From Pseudomonas flavescens (lineage in GTDB: Bacteria > Pseudomonadota > Gammaproteobacteria > Pseudomonadales > Pseudomonadaceae): 64,000 nucleotides of DNA. A program made the translations under genes and the position numbers. This document shows positions 55,596-64,000 of this stretch, in pieces. Under the pieces are notes generated by a model. That model ran no database searches, was not told where the DNA came from, and was given only the letters and a program-made list of their open reading frames with translations. The DNA lies in the NCBI RefSeq assembly GCF_013408425.1, contig NZ_JACBYV010000001.1:2170001-2234000 (forward strand), written 5' to 3'. The stretch's first letter is position 1. Every line of letters starts with the position of its first letter.

Positions 55596-57565
55596 GCTCG
55601 TGCCTCCTGCAGGCCAAGGGCGTCACGGACGCGCGTCTTGACCTTCATCCGGTAGCGTTTGTCGGCGACGGCGAGAAAGCCGCCAAAGCCCATCATCAGG
55701 GCACCCAGCCAGATCCAGCGCACGAAGGGCTTGATGTGCACGCGCACGGCCCAGGCGCCCTGCTCCAGCGGCTCGCCGAGCGCGACGAAGAGATCGCGGG
55801 TCAGGCCGGCGTCGATGCCGGCTTCGGTCATCACCGATTGCTGCACGGTGTACAGGCGTTTTTCCGGGTGCAGCAAGGCGATCTGCCGCTCCCCTTCGAA
55901 GACCCGTACCGTACCGCGGTCGGAGATGAAGTTCGGCCCCTCGTGATGCGCCGCACCTTCGAACACGAACCGGTAGCCGCCCAGCTCCACGGCATCGCCC
56001 GGCGCCATACGCATGTCACGCTCGAAGCTGCCAAGGCTGGTGAGGATCACCCCCAGCGCGCACACCGCCAGGCCCAGGTGCGCCAGCTGCATGCCCCAGT
56101 AGCTGCGACCCAGGCTGGCCATGCCCTTGAACAGGCCCTTGTGACGGGTCTTGTCGTGAATGTCGCGCAGCCCGGCCAGCACCACCCAGGCGGCCAGCAG
56201 GCAGACCCCGAGCACCGCCCAGTTAAAATCACCCCACAGCCAGCTGGCCAGCAGCGCCACTACCACACTGGCGACCAGCACCGGCGCGAGCATGCCGAGC
56301 AGCCAACGCAGCGGCGTGTCCTTCCAGCGCACCAAGACGCCAACCGCGAGTACCGCCATCAGCAAGCCCATCAAGGGCACGAACAGCGCGTTGAAGTAAG
56401 GCGGGCCGACCGACAGTTTGGCGCCGCTCAAGGCATCCAGCACCAGCGGATAGAGGGTGCCGAGCAGGATCATAGAAGCCGCCACCACCAGAATCAGGTT
56501 GTTGGCCAGCAACAGGGTTTCCCGCGACCACAGGCTGAAGCCGACCTGGCTGCGCACCACGGGGGCGCGCAGGGCGAACAGGGTCAGCGAGCCGCCGACC
56601 ACCAGCAGCAGAAACGCGAGAATGAACACGCCCCGCTCCGGGTCGCTGGCGAACGCGTGCACCGAAGTCAGCACACCGGAGCGAACCAGGAAGGTACCCA
56701 GCAGGCTCAGGGAGAACGCGGCAATGGCGAGCAACACCGTCCAGCTCTTGAATACCCCGCGCTTTTCGGTCACGGCGAGGGAGTGGATCAGCGCGGTGCC
56801 GACCAGCCAGGGCATGAACGAGGCGTTCTCCACCGGATCCCAGAACCACCAGCCGCCCCAGCCCAGTTCGTAGTAGGCCCACCAGGAGCCCAGGGCGATG
56901 CCGATGCCCAGAAAGGCCCAGGCGACGATGGTCCAGGGCCGTGACCAGCGCGCCCAGGCGGCGTCCAGCTTGCCGCCAAGCAGTGCGGCAATGGCGAAGG
57001 CGAAGGCCACGGAGAAACCCACATAGCCCATGTAGAGCATCGGCGGGTGAATGATCAGGCCGAAATCCTGCAGCAGCGGATTGAGATCGCGACCATCGGC
57101 GGGCACGTTCGGCAGCAGGCGGGTGAACGGGTTGGACGTGATGATCAGAAACAGCAGGAAACCGACGCTGATGATGCCCATCACACCCAGCACCCGGGCG
57201 AGCATCTCTTCCGGCAGCTGTCGGGAAAAGATCGCCACGGCGAAGGTCCAGCCACCGAGGATCAGCGCCCAGAGCAGCAGTGAACCCTCGTGGGCGCCCC
57301 ATACCGCGCTGAACTTGTAATACCAGGGCAGCGCGGTATTGGAGTTCTGCGCCACGTAGGCCACCGAGAAATCGTCGACCATGAAGGAATAGGTAAGACA
57401 GGCGAAGGCGAACGTCAGAAAGGCGAACTGCCCCCAGGCGGCCGGCTGCGCCAGGCTCATCCATTGCCGGTCGCCGCGCCAGGCGCCGATCAGCGGCAGC
57501 GTGGACTGCACCAGGGCCAGGCACAGCGCCAGGATCATGGCCAGATGGCCAAGTTCGGGAATCAT
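55592..57565 (-). CDS. ccmF: Heme lyase subunit CcmF
   Basis: A 657-residue polytopic membrane protein, the core of the cytochrome c heme lyase. The tryptophan-rich WWD signature [19 protein letters not shown] lies near residues 232-250. Conserved periplasmic histidines ([10 protein letters not shown] near 172; HSLA; HAFASDP) mark the heme handling site. The terminal periplasmic domain (about 500-620) precedes the last membrane segment. Length is normal. It overlaps ccmE and ccmG. Confidence 0.96.
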   Translation of the reverse strand: MIPELGHLAMILALCLALVQSTLPLIGAWRGDRQWMSLAQPAAWGQFAFLTFAFACLTYSFMVDDFSVAYVAQNSNTALPWYYKFSAVWGAHEGSLLLWALILGGWTFAVAIFSRQLPEEMLARVLGVMGIISVGFLLFLIITSNPFTRLLPNVPADGRDLNPLLQDFGLIIHPPMLYMGYVGFSVAFAFAIAALLGGKLDAAWARWSRPWTIVAWAFLGIGIALGSWWAYYELGWGGWWFWDPVENASFMPWLVGTALIHSLAVTEKRGVFKSWTVLLAIAAFSLSLLGTFLVRSGVLTSVHAFASDPERGVFILAFLLLVVGGSLTLFALRAPVVRSQVGFSLWSRETLLLANNLILVVAASMILLGTLYPLVLDALSGAKLSVGPPYFNALFVPLMGLLMAVLAVGVLVRWKDTPLRWLLGMLAPVLVASVVVALLASWLWGDFNWAVLGVCLLAAWVVLAGLRDIHDKTRHKGLFKGMASLGRSYWGMQLAHLGLAVCALGVILTSLGSFERDMRMAPGDAVELGGYRFVFEGAAHHEGPNFISDRGTVRVFEGERQIALLHPEKRLYTVQQSVMTEAGIDAGLTRDLFVALGEPLEQGAWAVRVHIKPFVRWIWLGALMMGFGGFLAVADKRYRMKVKTRVRDALGLQEARA

Positions 57566-58026
57566 CGCGCGGCCTCCCCGGCCTTCTCGTAGTGCTTGTT
57601 CATGCCACTCTGCTCCAGGGCCTGCTTGACCTCCGGCGGCATGTAATTCTCGTCGTGCTTGGCCAGCACTTCGTCGGCGAGCAGCATGCCGCTGTCGTCG
57701 ACCTTGCCCATGGCGACGATACCCTGCCCCTCGCGAAACAGGTCCGGCAAAATGCCGTGAAAGCGGATGGTCACCCGCGCCACGCCATCGGTAACCACGA
57801 AGTCGGTCTGCAGAGAGTCGCTGGAACGTTTCACCGAGCCCTTCTCAACCAGGCCGCCAGCACGAATGCGGGTGTCGTGTGGCACGTCACCATTGGCGAT
57901 CTGCGTCGGCGTATAGAACAGGTTGATGTTCTGCTGCAGCGCGCTCAGAGCCAGCGCCACGGCAATACCAACCCCGGCGACGATGGCCAGAACGATGAAC
58001 AGGCGTTTCTTGCGAACAGCGTTCAA
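57562..58026 (-). CDS. ccmE: Heme chaperone CcmE
   Basis: A 154-residue membrane-anchored periplasmic heme carrier. Cytoplasmic basic start (NAVRKKR), one membrane segment near 9-28, then the OB-fold domain. The heme-binding His is in [11 protein letters not shown] near residues 126-136, with the conserved Tyr after it. Start TTG 58026: GGGAGG precedes it by 7 bp and the family begins MN.VRKKR. The TTG overlaps the ccmD stop as TTGA. Confidence 0.95.
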   Translation of the reverse strand: MNAVRKKRLFIVLAIVAGVGIAVALALSALQQNINLFYTPTQIANGDVPHDTRIRAGGLVEKGSVKRSSDSLQTDFVVTDGVARVTIRFHGILPDLFREGQGIVAMGKVDDSGMLLADEVLAKHDENYMPPEVKQALEQSGMNKHYEKAGEAAR

Positions 58027-58199
58027 CGTGATTCCTCCCGACGCATACGACGCGCCTCGTCCTGCAGGTGGCGACGCCGCGCACGCAGCGGCAGCACCAC
58101 GTTGAGCGCCAGCACGGCCAGGCAGATACCGTAGGCCGACCATACATAGGCACCGTGGTTGCCCATGGCGAGGAAGTCGGCGAATGACGCGAAGCTCAT
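58023..58199 (-). CDS. ccmD: Heme exporter protein CcmD
   Basis: A 58-residue protein, easily missed because of its size. It begins [20 protein letters not shown], has one membrane segment ([18 protein letters not shown]) and a basic C-terminal tail ([16 protein letters not shown]), exactly the CcmD plan. It binds the CcmABC release complex and holoCcmE. ATGA overlap with ccmC and TTGA overlap with ccmE confirm both ends. Confidence 0.93.
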   Translation of the reverse strand: MSFASFADFLAMGNHGAYVWSAYGICLAVLALNVVLPLRARRRHLQDEARRMRREESR

Positions 58200-58966
58200 C
58201 GTTTACCCTCCACCAGCGCGCGAATCTCGGCCTTCACCCAGCTGCTGCGCGCTTCCCGGCGCAACACTTCGAGGCGCATGCGCATCAGCAGCACGGCGGC
58301 GAAGAAGCAGTAGAAGCCCAGCACCATGATCAGCAGTGGCAGCCACATCTGCATGGGCATCGCCGGCTTGTCGATAACGCTGAAGGTGGCCGGCTGATGC
58401 AGGGTGTTCCACCACTCCACCGAGTACTTGATGATCGGAATGTTGATCACCCCGACCACCGCCAGCACGGCACAGGCCTTGGCGGCGCTGTCGCGGTTGC
58501 TGATCGCCTGGCCGAGGGCGATCACGCCGAAATACAGGAACAGCAGGATCAACATAGAGGTCAGGCGCGCATCCCAGATCCAGTAGGTCCCCCAGGTCGG
58601 CTTGCCCCACACCGCGCCGGTGATCAGCGCGATGGCGGTCATCCAGGCGCCGACGGGGGCAGCCTGCTGCAGGGCGACATCGGCCAGTTTCATCTTCCAG
58701 ACCAGACCGACCACGCCGGCCACGGCCAGCATCACGTAGATCGACTGGGCCAGGAACGCCGCGGGCACGTGGATGTAGATGATCCGGAAACTGTTGCCCT
58801 GCTGGTAATCGGGCGGCGCGAAGGCCAGGCCCCAGACCGTACCCACGACCAGCAGCACGGCAGCGGCGATCGCCAGCCCGGGCAGCCAGCGGCCACTGAT
58901 CTCGTAGAACCATTTGGGCGAGCCCAGCTTGTGAAACCATGTCCAATTCATCAGGTCACTCATCAT
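58196..58966 (-). CDS. ccmC: Heme exporter/handling protein CcmC
   Basis: A 256-residue membrane protein with six predicted segments and the WWD-type motif [19 protein letters not shown] near residues 124-142. Conserved histidines are in [10 protein letters not shown] near 64 and in the late periplasmic loop ([14 protein letters not shown]). It loads heme onto CcmE. Two adjacent ATGs could serve as start (58966 or 58963). A 48-bp gap with a hairpin separates it from ccmB. Confidence 0.95.
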   Translation of the reverse strand: MMSDLMNWTWFHKLGSPKWFYEISGRWLPGLAIAAAVLLVVGTVWGLAFAPPDYQQGNSFRIIYIHVPAAFLAQSIYVMLAVAGVVGLVWKMKLADVALQQAAPVGAWMTAIALITGAVWGKPTWGTYWIWDARLTSMLILLFLYFGVIALGQAISNRDSAAKACAVLAVVGVINIPIIKYSVEWWNTLHQPATFSVIDKPAMPMQMWLPLLIMVLGFYCFFAAVLLMRMRLEVLRREARSSWVKAEIRALVEGKR

Positions 58967-58969
58967 TCT

Positions 58970-59001
58970 CCGAGGTAGGGGCCATCGCTGGCCATCCTCG
59001 G
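58970..59001 (-). other. Hairpin between ccmB and ccmC
   Basis: CCGAGG/CCTCGG encloses GGCCA-GCGA-TGGCC within the only real gap of the ccm operon. No T run follows, so read-through is expected. It may affect mRNA stability or balance ccmAB against the genes behind it. Confidence 0.5.
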
Positions 59002-59014
59002 TAGCACGGTTGAA

Positions 59015-59686
59015 TCATTCGCCGACACTGATGGTCAGGCCAGCGGCAATGGCGAAAGGCGTCAGGGTTACTGCCAATGCGGTGAGGCTGGCCAGCCATA
59101 ACAGATGACCCGCCACCGGCAGCCCCTGCAGGCTCGCCTGCAAGGCCCCGCTGCCAAGAATCAGCACCGGGATGTACAAGGGTAAAATCAGCAGTGCCAG
59201 CAGCAGCCCGCCGCGTTTCAGGCCCACGGTAAGGGCGGCGCCGACCGCGCCGAGCAGGCTGAGGATGGGCGTGCCGAGCAGCAACGACGCGAGCAGCACC
59301 GGCATGCAGCGCACCGGCAGCCCGAGCATGAGGGCCAGCAAGGGTGACAGCAGCACCAGGGCCAGGCCGGAAAACAGCCAGTGCGCGCAGACCTTGGCCA
59401 GCACCAGCAACGGCAACGGGTGCGAGGAAAGCACCCACTGTTCGAGGGAGCCGTCCTCGAAATCGCTGCGAAACAGGCCGTCGAGGGAGAGCAACACCGC
59501 CAGCAAGGCCGCTACCCACATCAGGCCGGGTGAAAGGCTTTGCAGCAGTTGCGTTTGCGGGCCGACAGCCAACGGAAACAGGGCGATGACGATAGCGAAA
59601 AACACCAGTGGGTTGGCCAGCTCTGCAGGGCGCCGACACAGCAGTCGCGCCTCGCGCACGGCCAGCAGCATAAATACGCTACTCAT
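59015..59686 (-). CDS. ccmB: Heme exporter membrane subunit CcmB
   Basis: A 223-residue ABC transporter membrane subunit with six hydrophobic segments. The N-terminus [23 protein letters not shown] and the [20 protein letters not shown] region near 68-87 are typical of CcmB. With CcmA it drives release of holoCcmE from CcmCD. It overlaps ccmA by 4 bp. Confidence 0.95.
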   Translation of the reverse strand: MSSVFMLLAVREARLLCRRPAELANPLVFFAIVIALFPLAVGPQTQLLQSLSPGLMWVAALLAVLLSLDGLFRSDFEDGSLEQWVLSSHPLPLLVLAKVCAHWLFSGLALVLLSPLLALMLGLPVRCMPVLLASLLLGTPILSLLGAVGAALTVGLKRGGLLLALLILPLYIPVLILGSGALQASLQGLPVAGHLLWLASLTALAVTLTPFAIAAGLTISVGE

Positions 59687-60318
59687 GCGGCATGCTGTCC
59701 CAGATCAAGATCGCGGTAACTCGCTGGCATGCGGCTCAACGTATGGTGGGTGGTCAGAATCACCAGGCCACCCTGCTGGCAATGCGCAGCCAGATGGTCC
59801 TCCAGTTGGCTGACGGCGTGCTTGTCCAGAGCGGTGAAAGGCTCGTCGAGAACCCACAGCGGCGGGCCATCGAGATAAAGCCGCGCCAGTGCCACACGGC
59901 GTTGCTGGCCGGCCGAGAGGGTGTGACAGGGCACATCTTCGAAGCCGCGCAGCCCCACCGACTCCAGCGCCTGCCAGATCTGCTCACGGCTCGCAGGGCG
60001 ATGCAGGGCGCACAGCCAGGCGAGATTTTCCTCGGCACTGAGCAAACCCTTGATGCCAGCGGCATGGCCGATCCACAGCAGATCACTGGCCAGATCGCCG
60101 CTGCGGCTGGTCAGGGGCTGGCCCTTCAGGCGAATTTGCCCTGAAGTGGGTTGTCTCAATCCGGCGAGCACGCGCAGCAGGCTGGTCTTGCCGCTGCCGT
60201 TGGGGCCCGATACCTGTAGCATCTGCCCGGCGTCCAGCTGAATATCGAGGTTCTCGAACAGCAGGCGCCAATCCCGTTCGCAGGAAAGTGCCATGGCTTC
60301 GAGAAAGGGACTGCTCAC
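59683..60318 (-). CDS. ccmA: Heme exporter ATP-binding subunit CcmA
   Basis: A 211-residue ABC ATPase. Walker [13 protein letters not shown] near residues 39-50, signature [14 protein letters not shown] near 133-146, Walker [13 protein letters not shown] near 153-164. First gene of the nine-gene ccm operon (A-B-C-D-E-F-G-H-I all present and in order). Start GTG 60318 with CAGGTG upstream at an acceptable distance. Confidence 0.95.
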   Translation of the reverse strand: MSSPFLEAMALSCERDWRLLFENLDIQLDAGQMLQVSGPNGSGKTSLLRVLAGLRQPTSGQIRLKGQPLTSRSGDLASDLLWIGHAAGIKGLLSAEENLAWLCALHRPASREQIWQALESVGLRGFEDVPCHTLSAGQQRRVALARLYLDGPPLWVLDEPFTALDKHAVSQLEDHLAAHCQQGGLVILTTHHTLSRMPASYRDLDLGQHAA

Positions 60319-60358
60319 AGCGCGGACACCTGGTTCAAGTCGAGACGAATGTGGCCGC

Positions 60359-60394
60359 TATAATGATGCGGACATTGAAGTGGCCGGAATTATA
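60359..60394. promoter_or_regulatory. Two facing -10 boxes between ccmA and fliK
   Basis: TATAAT is present on the plus strand at 60359-60364, and again on the minus strand at 60394-60389. The plus box would serve fliK and the minus box ccmA, so the two transcripts would overlap for a short distance at their 5' ends. Neither box has a good -35 at 16-18 bp. Confidence 0.4.
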
Positions 60395-60448
60395 CATGCC
60401 CAATAGGCCCACTCGCAGTGCGCTTTTGGCTACAGAGTATGAGACTTA

Positions 60449-61990
60449 ATGACCGAGATCAGTGGATCGCGTCCTATCGCCGCAGCGGCTCCCGCCAACA
60501 GGCCGCCAGTCAACGCTGCCGACCTGGCGGTAAAGCTTCTGCAGCCCCTCGACGGCCTGATGAGCAGCGGCGAGAGTGCCAAGGCAGAAGTGGTGGGCCT
60601 CAAGGAAGTGTCGCAGAACTTCCAGCTGATGCTGCGCGTCACCCTGGAAAACGGTCGCCAGGCTACGCTGCAGGCCAGCAGCCCGCAACCCATCGCCCAG
60701 GGCACGGCGCTGGCGGTGACGGCGCTTTCCGATACGCGCCTGGCGCTGGCAGTACTCGCCGGCGGTAAACCGCTGACCAGTATCGACCTCGAACAATTGC
60801 CCGTCGGTACCCTGCTGCAGGGCAAGGTCATCGCCCGCGAAGCCCTGCCCGCTCAGGCTGCACAAACCGTCTACAAGGTGCTGGTGAACCTGCTCAACAC
60901 ACCACTGGCCGGCAGCAAGCTGAGCCTGGAAACCCATCTCGACCTGCCCCTCGGCAGCCTGCTCAGCGCGCGCGTGCAGGGCGATCAGTCCCTGGCGTTC
61001 CTGCCATTGAGCGGCAGGCTCGATCAACTGGCGCTGCTCCAACAGCTCGGTAACCAGCAGAGCCGCCAAGGCTCGCTGGAAGGCTTGCTGGCAGCCTTGA
61101 AGGGCATGGGCGGCCAGGATGGCATGCCCGATGGCCTGCGCGGCAGCATCGACAAGCTGCTGGGTGGGCTGCCAAGTGGCGAGCAGATGAGCAGCGGCAA
61201 GGGCTTGATGCAGGCGCTGGAAAACAGCGGCCTGTTTCTCGAAAGCAAACTGCTGACCGGCCAGCCTGGCGCACTGGGCGCCGACATGAAGGCCAACCTG
61301 CTGCGCCTGGTCAGCCAGTTGCTGCCGTTGCTGCCCGGTTCCGCGCCTCTGGCTGCCGCCACCGCGTCGACCAATGCCATGACCCAGGCACTGCCCGCCT
61401 TCGCCCGCAATATTCTCGGCAATATCGGCCAGAGCAGCGGTCGTCAGCAGGCCATGAGCTTCCCCCTGCCCAGCCGCCTGATGCAGGCCATGGACGGCGA
61501 GGCCGACCTGGAAGCGCTGCTGAAACTGGCCGCTGCCGCCATCTCGCGCCTGCAAACCCATCAGTTGTCCAGCCTGGCACAGAGCCAGACCGGGCCCGAC
61601 GGTGCACTGGTGACGACCTGGCAGATCGAGGTGCCCATGCGCAACCAGCATGAACTGGTGCCCCTGCAGGTGAAGATCCAGCATGAAGAACCTGCGCCCT
61701 CCGCCAAGCAGGATCCCAAGGAAGCGCTTTGGCGTATCGACCTGGCGTTCGATCTGGACCCGTTGGGGCCACTGCAGGTCCAGGCGCAACTGGCCCATGG
61801 CAGCCTGTCCAGCCAACTCTGGGCCGAGCGTGCCAGCACTGCGGGGTTGATCGACCGCGAACTGGGCAACCTGCGTGAGCGCCTAGTGGCAGCTGGCCTT
61901 ACCGTCGGCGACCTGGCCTGTAGCCAGGGCACGCCGCCGCAAGGCCCGAAAACCTCACTGGAACAGCGTTGGGTCGATGAAACCGCATGA
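60449..61990 (+). CDS. fliK: FliK-like flagellar hook-length control protein
   Basis: A 513-residue, Gln/Leu/Ala-rich protein. The C-terminal domain (about 385-490; WQIEVPMRNQHELVPLQVKI, WRIDLAFDLDPLGPLQVQAQL, LWAERASTAGLIDRELGNL) is the FliK C-domain. The long N-terminal part is low in conserved motifs, as in ruler proteins. It overlaps the FlhB-like gene by 4 bp, its expected partner in export switching. Pseudomonas genomes also carry another FliK in the main flagellar cluster, so this copy may have a specialised role. Confidence 0.82.
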   Translation: MTEISGSRPIAAAAPANRPPVNAADLAVKLLQPLDGLMSSGESAKAEVVGLKEVSQNFQLMLRVTLENGRQATLQASSPQPIAQGTALAVTALSDTRLALAVLAGGKPLTSIDLEQLPVGTLLQGKVIAREALPAQAAQTVYKVLVNLLNTPLAGSKLSLETHLDLPLGSLLSARVQGDQSLAFLPLSGRLDQLALLQQLGNQQSRQGSLEGLLAALKGMGGQDGMPDGLRGSIDKLLGGLPSGEQMSSGKGLMQALENSGLFLESKLLTGQPGALGADMKANLLRLVSQLLPLLPGSAPLAAATASTNAMTQALPAFARNILGNIGQSSGRQQAMSFPLPSRLMQAMDGEADLEALLKLAAAAISRLQTHQLSSLAQSQTGPDGALVTTWQIEVPMRNQHELVPLQVKIQHEEPAPSAKQDPKEALWRIDLAFDLDPLGPLQVQAQLAHGSLSSQLWAERASTAGLIDRELGNLRERLVAAGLTVGDLACSQGTPPQGPKTSLEQRWVDETA

Positions 61991-62328
61991 GCAATAAAGC
62001 CCCCCGTCAGGCCATCGCCCTCACCTACGACGGCCAGAACGCTCCCAACCTCAGCGCCAAGGGCGACGACGAACTCGCCGAAGCGATACTCGCCATCGCC
62101 CGCGCCCACGATGTACCGATCTACGAGAATGCCGAGCTGGTGCGCTTGCTGGCCCGGCTGGAATTGGGCGAGGCAATCCCCGAGCAGCTGTATCGCTGCA
62201 TCGCCGAAATCATCGCGTTCGCCTGGTACCTGAAAGGCAAGTTCCCGGCCGGCTTCGATCCGCGCGGCAAGCCGAAAGACGGCCCGCTGCTGCTCGGCGG
62301 ACCGGAGCGCACGAGTAGCAAACGCTAA
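61987..62328 (+). CDS. FlhB C-domain-like export switch protein
   Basis: A 113-residue protein corresponding to the soluble C-terminal domain of FlhB/YscU without the membrane part. RQAIALTYDGQNAPNLSAKG replaces the usual region around the autocleavage site; the NPTH motif is absent. IYENAELVRLLARLELGEAIPEQLYRCIAEIIAF is strongly FlhB-like. Such stand-alone FlhB-like proteins may modulate the flagellar export switch. It is coupled by overlap to the fliK-like gene. Confidence 0.87.
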   Translation: MSNKAPRQAIALTYDGQNAPNLSAKGDDELAEAILAIARAHDVPIYENAELVRLLARLELGEAIPEQLYRCIAEIIAFAWYLKGKFPAGFDPRGKPKDGPLLLGGPERTSSKR

Positions 62329-62439
62329 GCCGGCACCCCGAACGTCGCTTCGCTCGACGCAGGCGGCGATTCGTGCAAATCCTGGAGAAGCCGCGACCCT
62401 GCGTGAATGCTGGCCCTGACCCGTTGTTGCGGCATGCCT

Positions 62440-63112
62440 GCCACCGCCTCGCCCGCAAGCGGACTCGCACCGCTGTACGTAGGAGCCAGCTTGCTGGCGA
62501 TCCCTGGTCCTGATGCGATGTTGCGGTATGGCCGCTATCGTATCGCCCGCAAGCGGGCTCGCGCCGCTGCGTAGGAGCCAGCTTGCTGGCGATTGCTGGG
62601 CTTGATGCGGGTTGCGGTGTGGCCGCTATCGCCTCGCCCGCAAGCGGGCTCCTACGGGATTGTCGTAGCGCCGCTGTACGTAGGAGCCAGTTTGCTGGCG
62701 ATTTCTGGGCTTGATGCGATGTTGCGGTGTGGCCGCTGTCGTATCGCCCGCAAGCGGGCCCTACGGGAATGTCGTAGCGCCGCTGTACGTAGGAGCCAGC
62801 TTGCTGGCGATTGCTGGGCTTGATGCGATGTTGCGGTATGGCCGCTATCGCCTCGCCCGCAAGCGGGCTCCTACGGAGGCAGGTAGCGCCGCTGTACGTA
62901 GGAGCCAGCTTGCTGGCGATTTCTGGTCTTGATGCGATGTTGCGGTAAGGCCGCTATCGCCTCGCCCGCAAGCGGGCTCCTACAGGACTGTCGTAGCGCC
63001 GTGGCGTAGGAGCCAGCTTGCTGGCGATTTCTGGGCTTGATGCGGTATTGCGGTGTGGCCGCTATCGTATCGCCCGCGAGCGGGCTCCTACGGGGCTGTC
63101 GTAGTGCTGTGG
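62440..63112. repeat. REP array G: ~109-bp units
   Basis: Heads GTAGGAGCCAGCTTGCTGGC start at 62479, 62571, 62680, 62789, 62898 and 63006; the last four intervals are 108-109 bp. Inverted tails GCCCGCAAGCGGGCTCCTAC lie between. Head and tail stems match those of array F, and the tail also matches array A. A tail-only start is seen near 62450. The array fills the gap between the convergent flhB-like and DUF2802 genes. Confidence 0.93.
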
Positions 63113-63115
63113 CGT

Positions 63116-63514
63116 CTAGGTACGGCGCGACTGGTGCAGCTTGGCGACCAGCTCTGCTTCGGCCTTACTCAGGCCGCAGGATTGAGTCAGGTCATCGGCG
63201 CTGGCACCCATGCCGACCAGGCGAGCGGCCTGGGTGAAGGACAGGCTGGAGGGATCGCGTTGTTCGATCTGGGTCAGTTTGTCCGGCAGCGGCGCGACGG
63301 TGCGGCGTAGCTCGTGGAGCTCCTCGCCCATACGGATGCTGCCAGTCAGGTAGGTGTCCAGGCGCTTGCCCAGTTCGCGGATGCGCTGGTCACGCTGGGT
63401 GTCGCGCTCGGCCTGTAGCTGGCTGGCCAGGCGCAAGCGCCCTGCCAACCACACGCAGGTACCCACCAGCCCGGCACAGACCAGGGCAAGAACGATCAGT
63501 GCAGCTTCGAGCAC
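63116..63514 (-). CDS. DUF2802 membrane-anchored protein
   Basis: A 132-residue protein. One N-terminal membrane segment (residues 3-27, ALIVLALVCAGLVGTCVWLAG), a coiled-coil stretch (about 30-85; QLQAERDTQRDQRIRELGKRL), and a C-terminal helix-turn-helix-like part (AARLVGMGASADDLTQSCGLSKAEAELVAKLH) that defines DUF2802. Function is unknown. It lies 1 bp after the cheW stop, so it belongs to the chemotaxis operon. It is polar-localised-pathway company rather than a proven chemotaxis component. Confidence 0.88.
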   Translation of the reverse strand: MLEAALIVLALVCAGLVGTCVWLAGRLRLASQLQAERDTQRDQRIRELGKRLDTYLTGSIRMGEELHELRRTVAPLPDKLTQIEQRDPSSLSFTQAARLVGMGASADDLTQSCGLSKAEAELVAKLHQSRRT

Positions 63515-63515
63515 C

Positions 63516-63995
63516 TCAGATGCTCTCCAGCTCCGACCACTCCTCCTCGGTCATCATCTTGTCCAGCTCGACCAGGATCAACAGCTCGCCGTTCTTGTTG
63601 CACACGCCCTGGATGAACTTGGCCGACTCGTCGTTGCCGACGTTCGGTGCGGTTTCCACTTCGGACTGACGCAGGTAAACCACTTCGGCCACGCTATCGA
63701 CCATGATGCCCACGACCTGCTTGTCCGCCTCGATGATGACGATACGGGTGTTGTCGGTGACGTCGGAGGAATCCAGGCCGAAACGCTGGCGCGTGTCGAT
63801 CACGGTGACCACGTTACCGCGCAGGTTGATGATCCCCAGCACGTAGCTCGGCGCGCCCGGTACGGGGGCGATTTCCGTGTAGCGCAGGACTTCCTGCACC
63901 TGCATCACGTTGATGCCGTAGGTTTCGTTGTCCAGACGGAACGTGACCCACTGCAGGATCGGATCTTCAGCGCCTTGTGCAGAGTTTTTCTTCAT
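63516..63995 (-). CDS. cheW: Chemotaxis coupling protein CheW
   Basis: A 159-residue CheW-domain protein linking receptors to CheA. Motifs: TFRLDNETYGINVMQVQEVLRY near 18-40, APSYVLGIINLRGNVVTVIDTRQRFG near 53-80, and VDSVAEVVYLRQSEVETAP near 113-131. The acidic C-terminus is MTEEEWSELESI. Start ATG 63995 is at the edge of the window, so the ribosome-binding site is not visible. Confidence 0.95.
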   Translation of the reverse strand: MKKNSAQGAEDPILQWVTFRLDNETYGINVMQVQEVLRYTEIAPVPGAPSYVLGIINLRGNVVTVIDTRQRFGLDSSDVTDNTRIVIIEADKQVVGIMVDSVAEVVYLRQSEVETAPNVGNDESAKFIQGVCNKNGELLILVELDKMMTEEEWSELESI

Positions 63996-64000
63996 GGCCT

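Overview
The window looks like chromosomal DNA of a Pseudomonas-type gammaproteobacterium (genus by gene content and order; species not determined). Supporting evidence: a high-GC backbone, an N-acetylglutaminylglutamine (NAGGN) osmolyte operon, a wbp/wbj O-antigen locus lying between ihfB and wbpM, a cheW-DUF2802-flhB-like-fliK-ccmABCDEFGHI block, and abundant REP-type intergenic repeats with a RAYT transposase. No tRNA, rRNA, CRISPR or prophage was seen.

Layout. 1-17 kb is core genome: 5'-truncated-by-window recQ, a YecA-family protein, YbaN, a small DUF6316-like protein, polyphosphate:AMP phosphotransferase (pap), mnmC, a RAYT transposase, the three NAGGN genes (amidotransferase, synthetase, M42 peptidase) and a VOC protein. 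Repeat arrays fill four of the intergenic gaps. At 16.7-17.4 kb lies a possible structured RNA followed by three overlapping small ORFs. 17.4-41.3 kb is one leftward O-antigen operon of 21 genes. Reading from wzz, its first half (wbpA, B, C, D, E, wzx, wbpI, wzy, a glycosyltransferase, wbpG, hisH2, hisF2) matches the P. aeruginosa O5-type pathway to UDP-ManNAc3NAmA-like sugars. Its second half (wbjB, C, D, E, F, wbpL) is collinear with the O11-type UDP-L-FucNAc pathway, and wbpM closes the locus after an extra PglD-like acetyltransferase. 41.3-46.1 kb is a disturbed flank: an unknown membrane protein, a decayed beta-CASP metallo-hydrolase gene, a chemoreceptor and ihfB without rpsA.

46.4-53 kb holds yheU, a hypothetical protein, a CynX-type transporter, an SDR enzyme, an orphan pcaR with a clear operator, and a siderophore-interacting protein, again separated by repeat arrays. 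53-60.3 kb is the complete leftward ccmABCDEFGHI operon for cytochrome c maturation plus a small lipoprotein gene. 60.4-64 kb is the end of the flagellar/chemotaxis region (fliK-like, FlhB C-domain protein, DUF2802, cheW).

The most striking feature beyond the genes is the density of tandem REP-type arrays: seven arrays with periods of about 105-177 bp. All share a GTAGGAG outer arm but carry different stem cores. One array is split by the RAYT gene itself.
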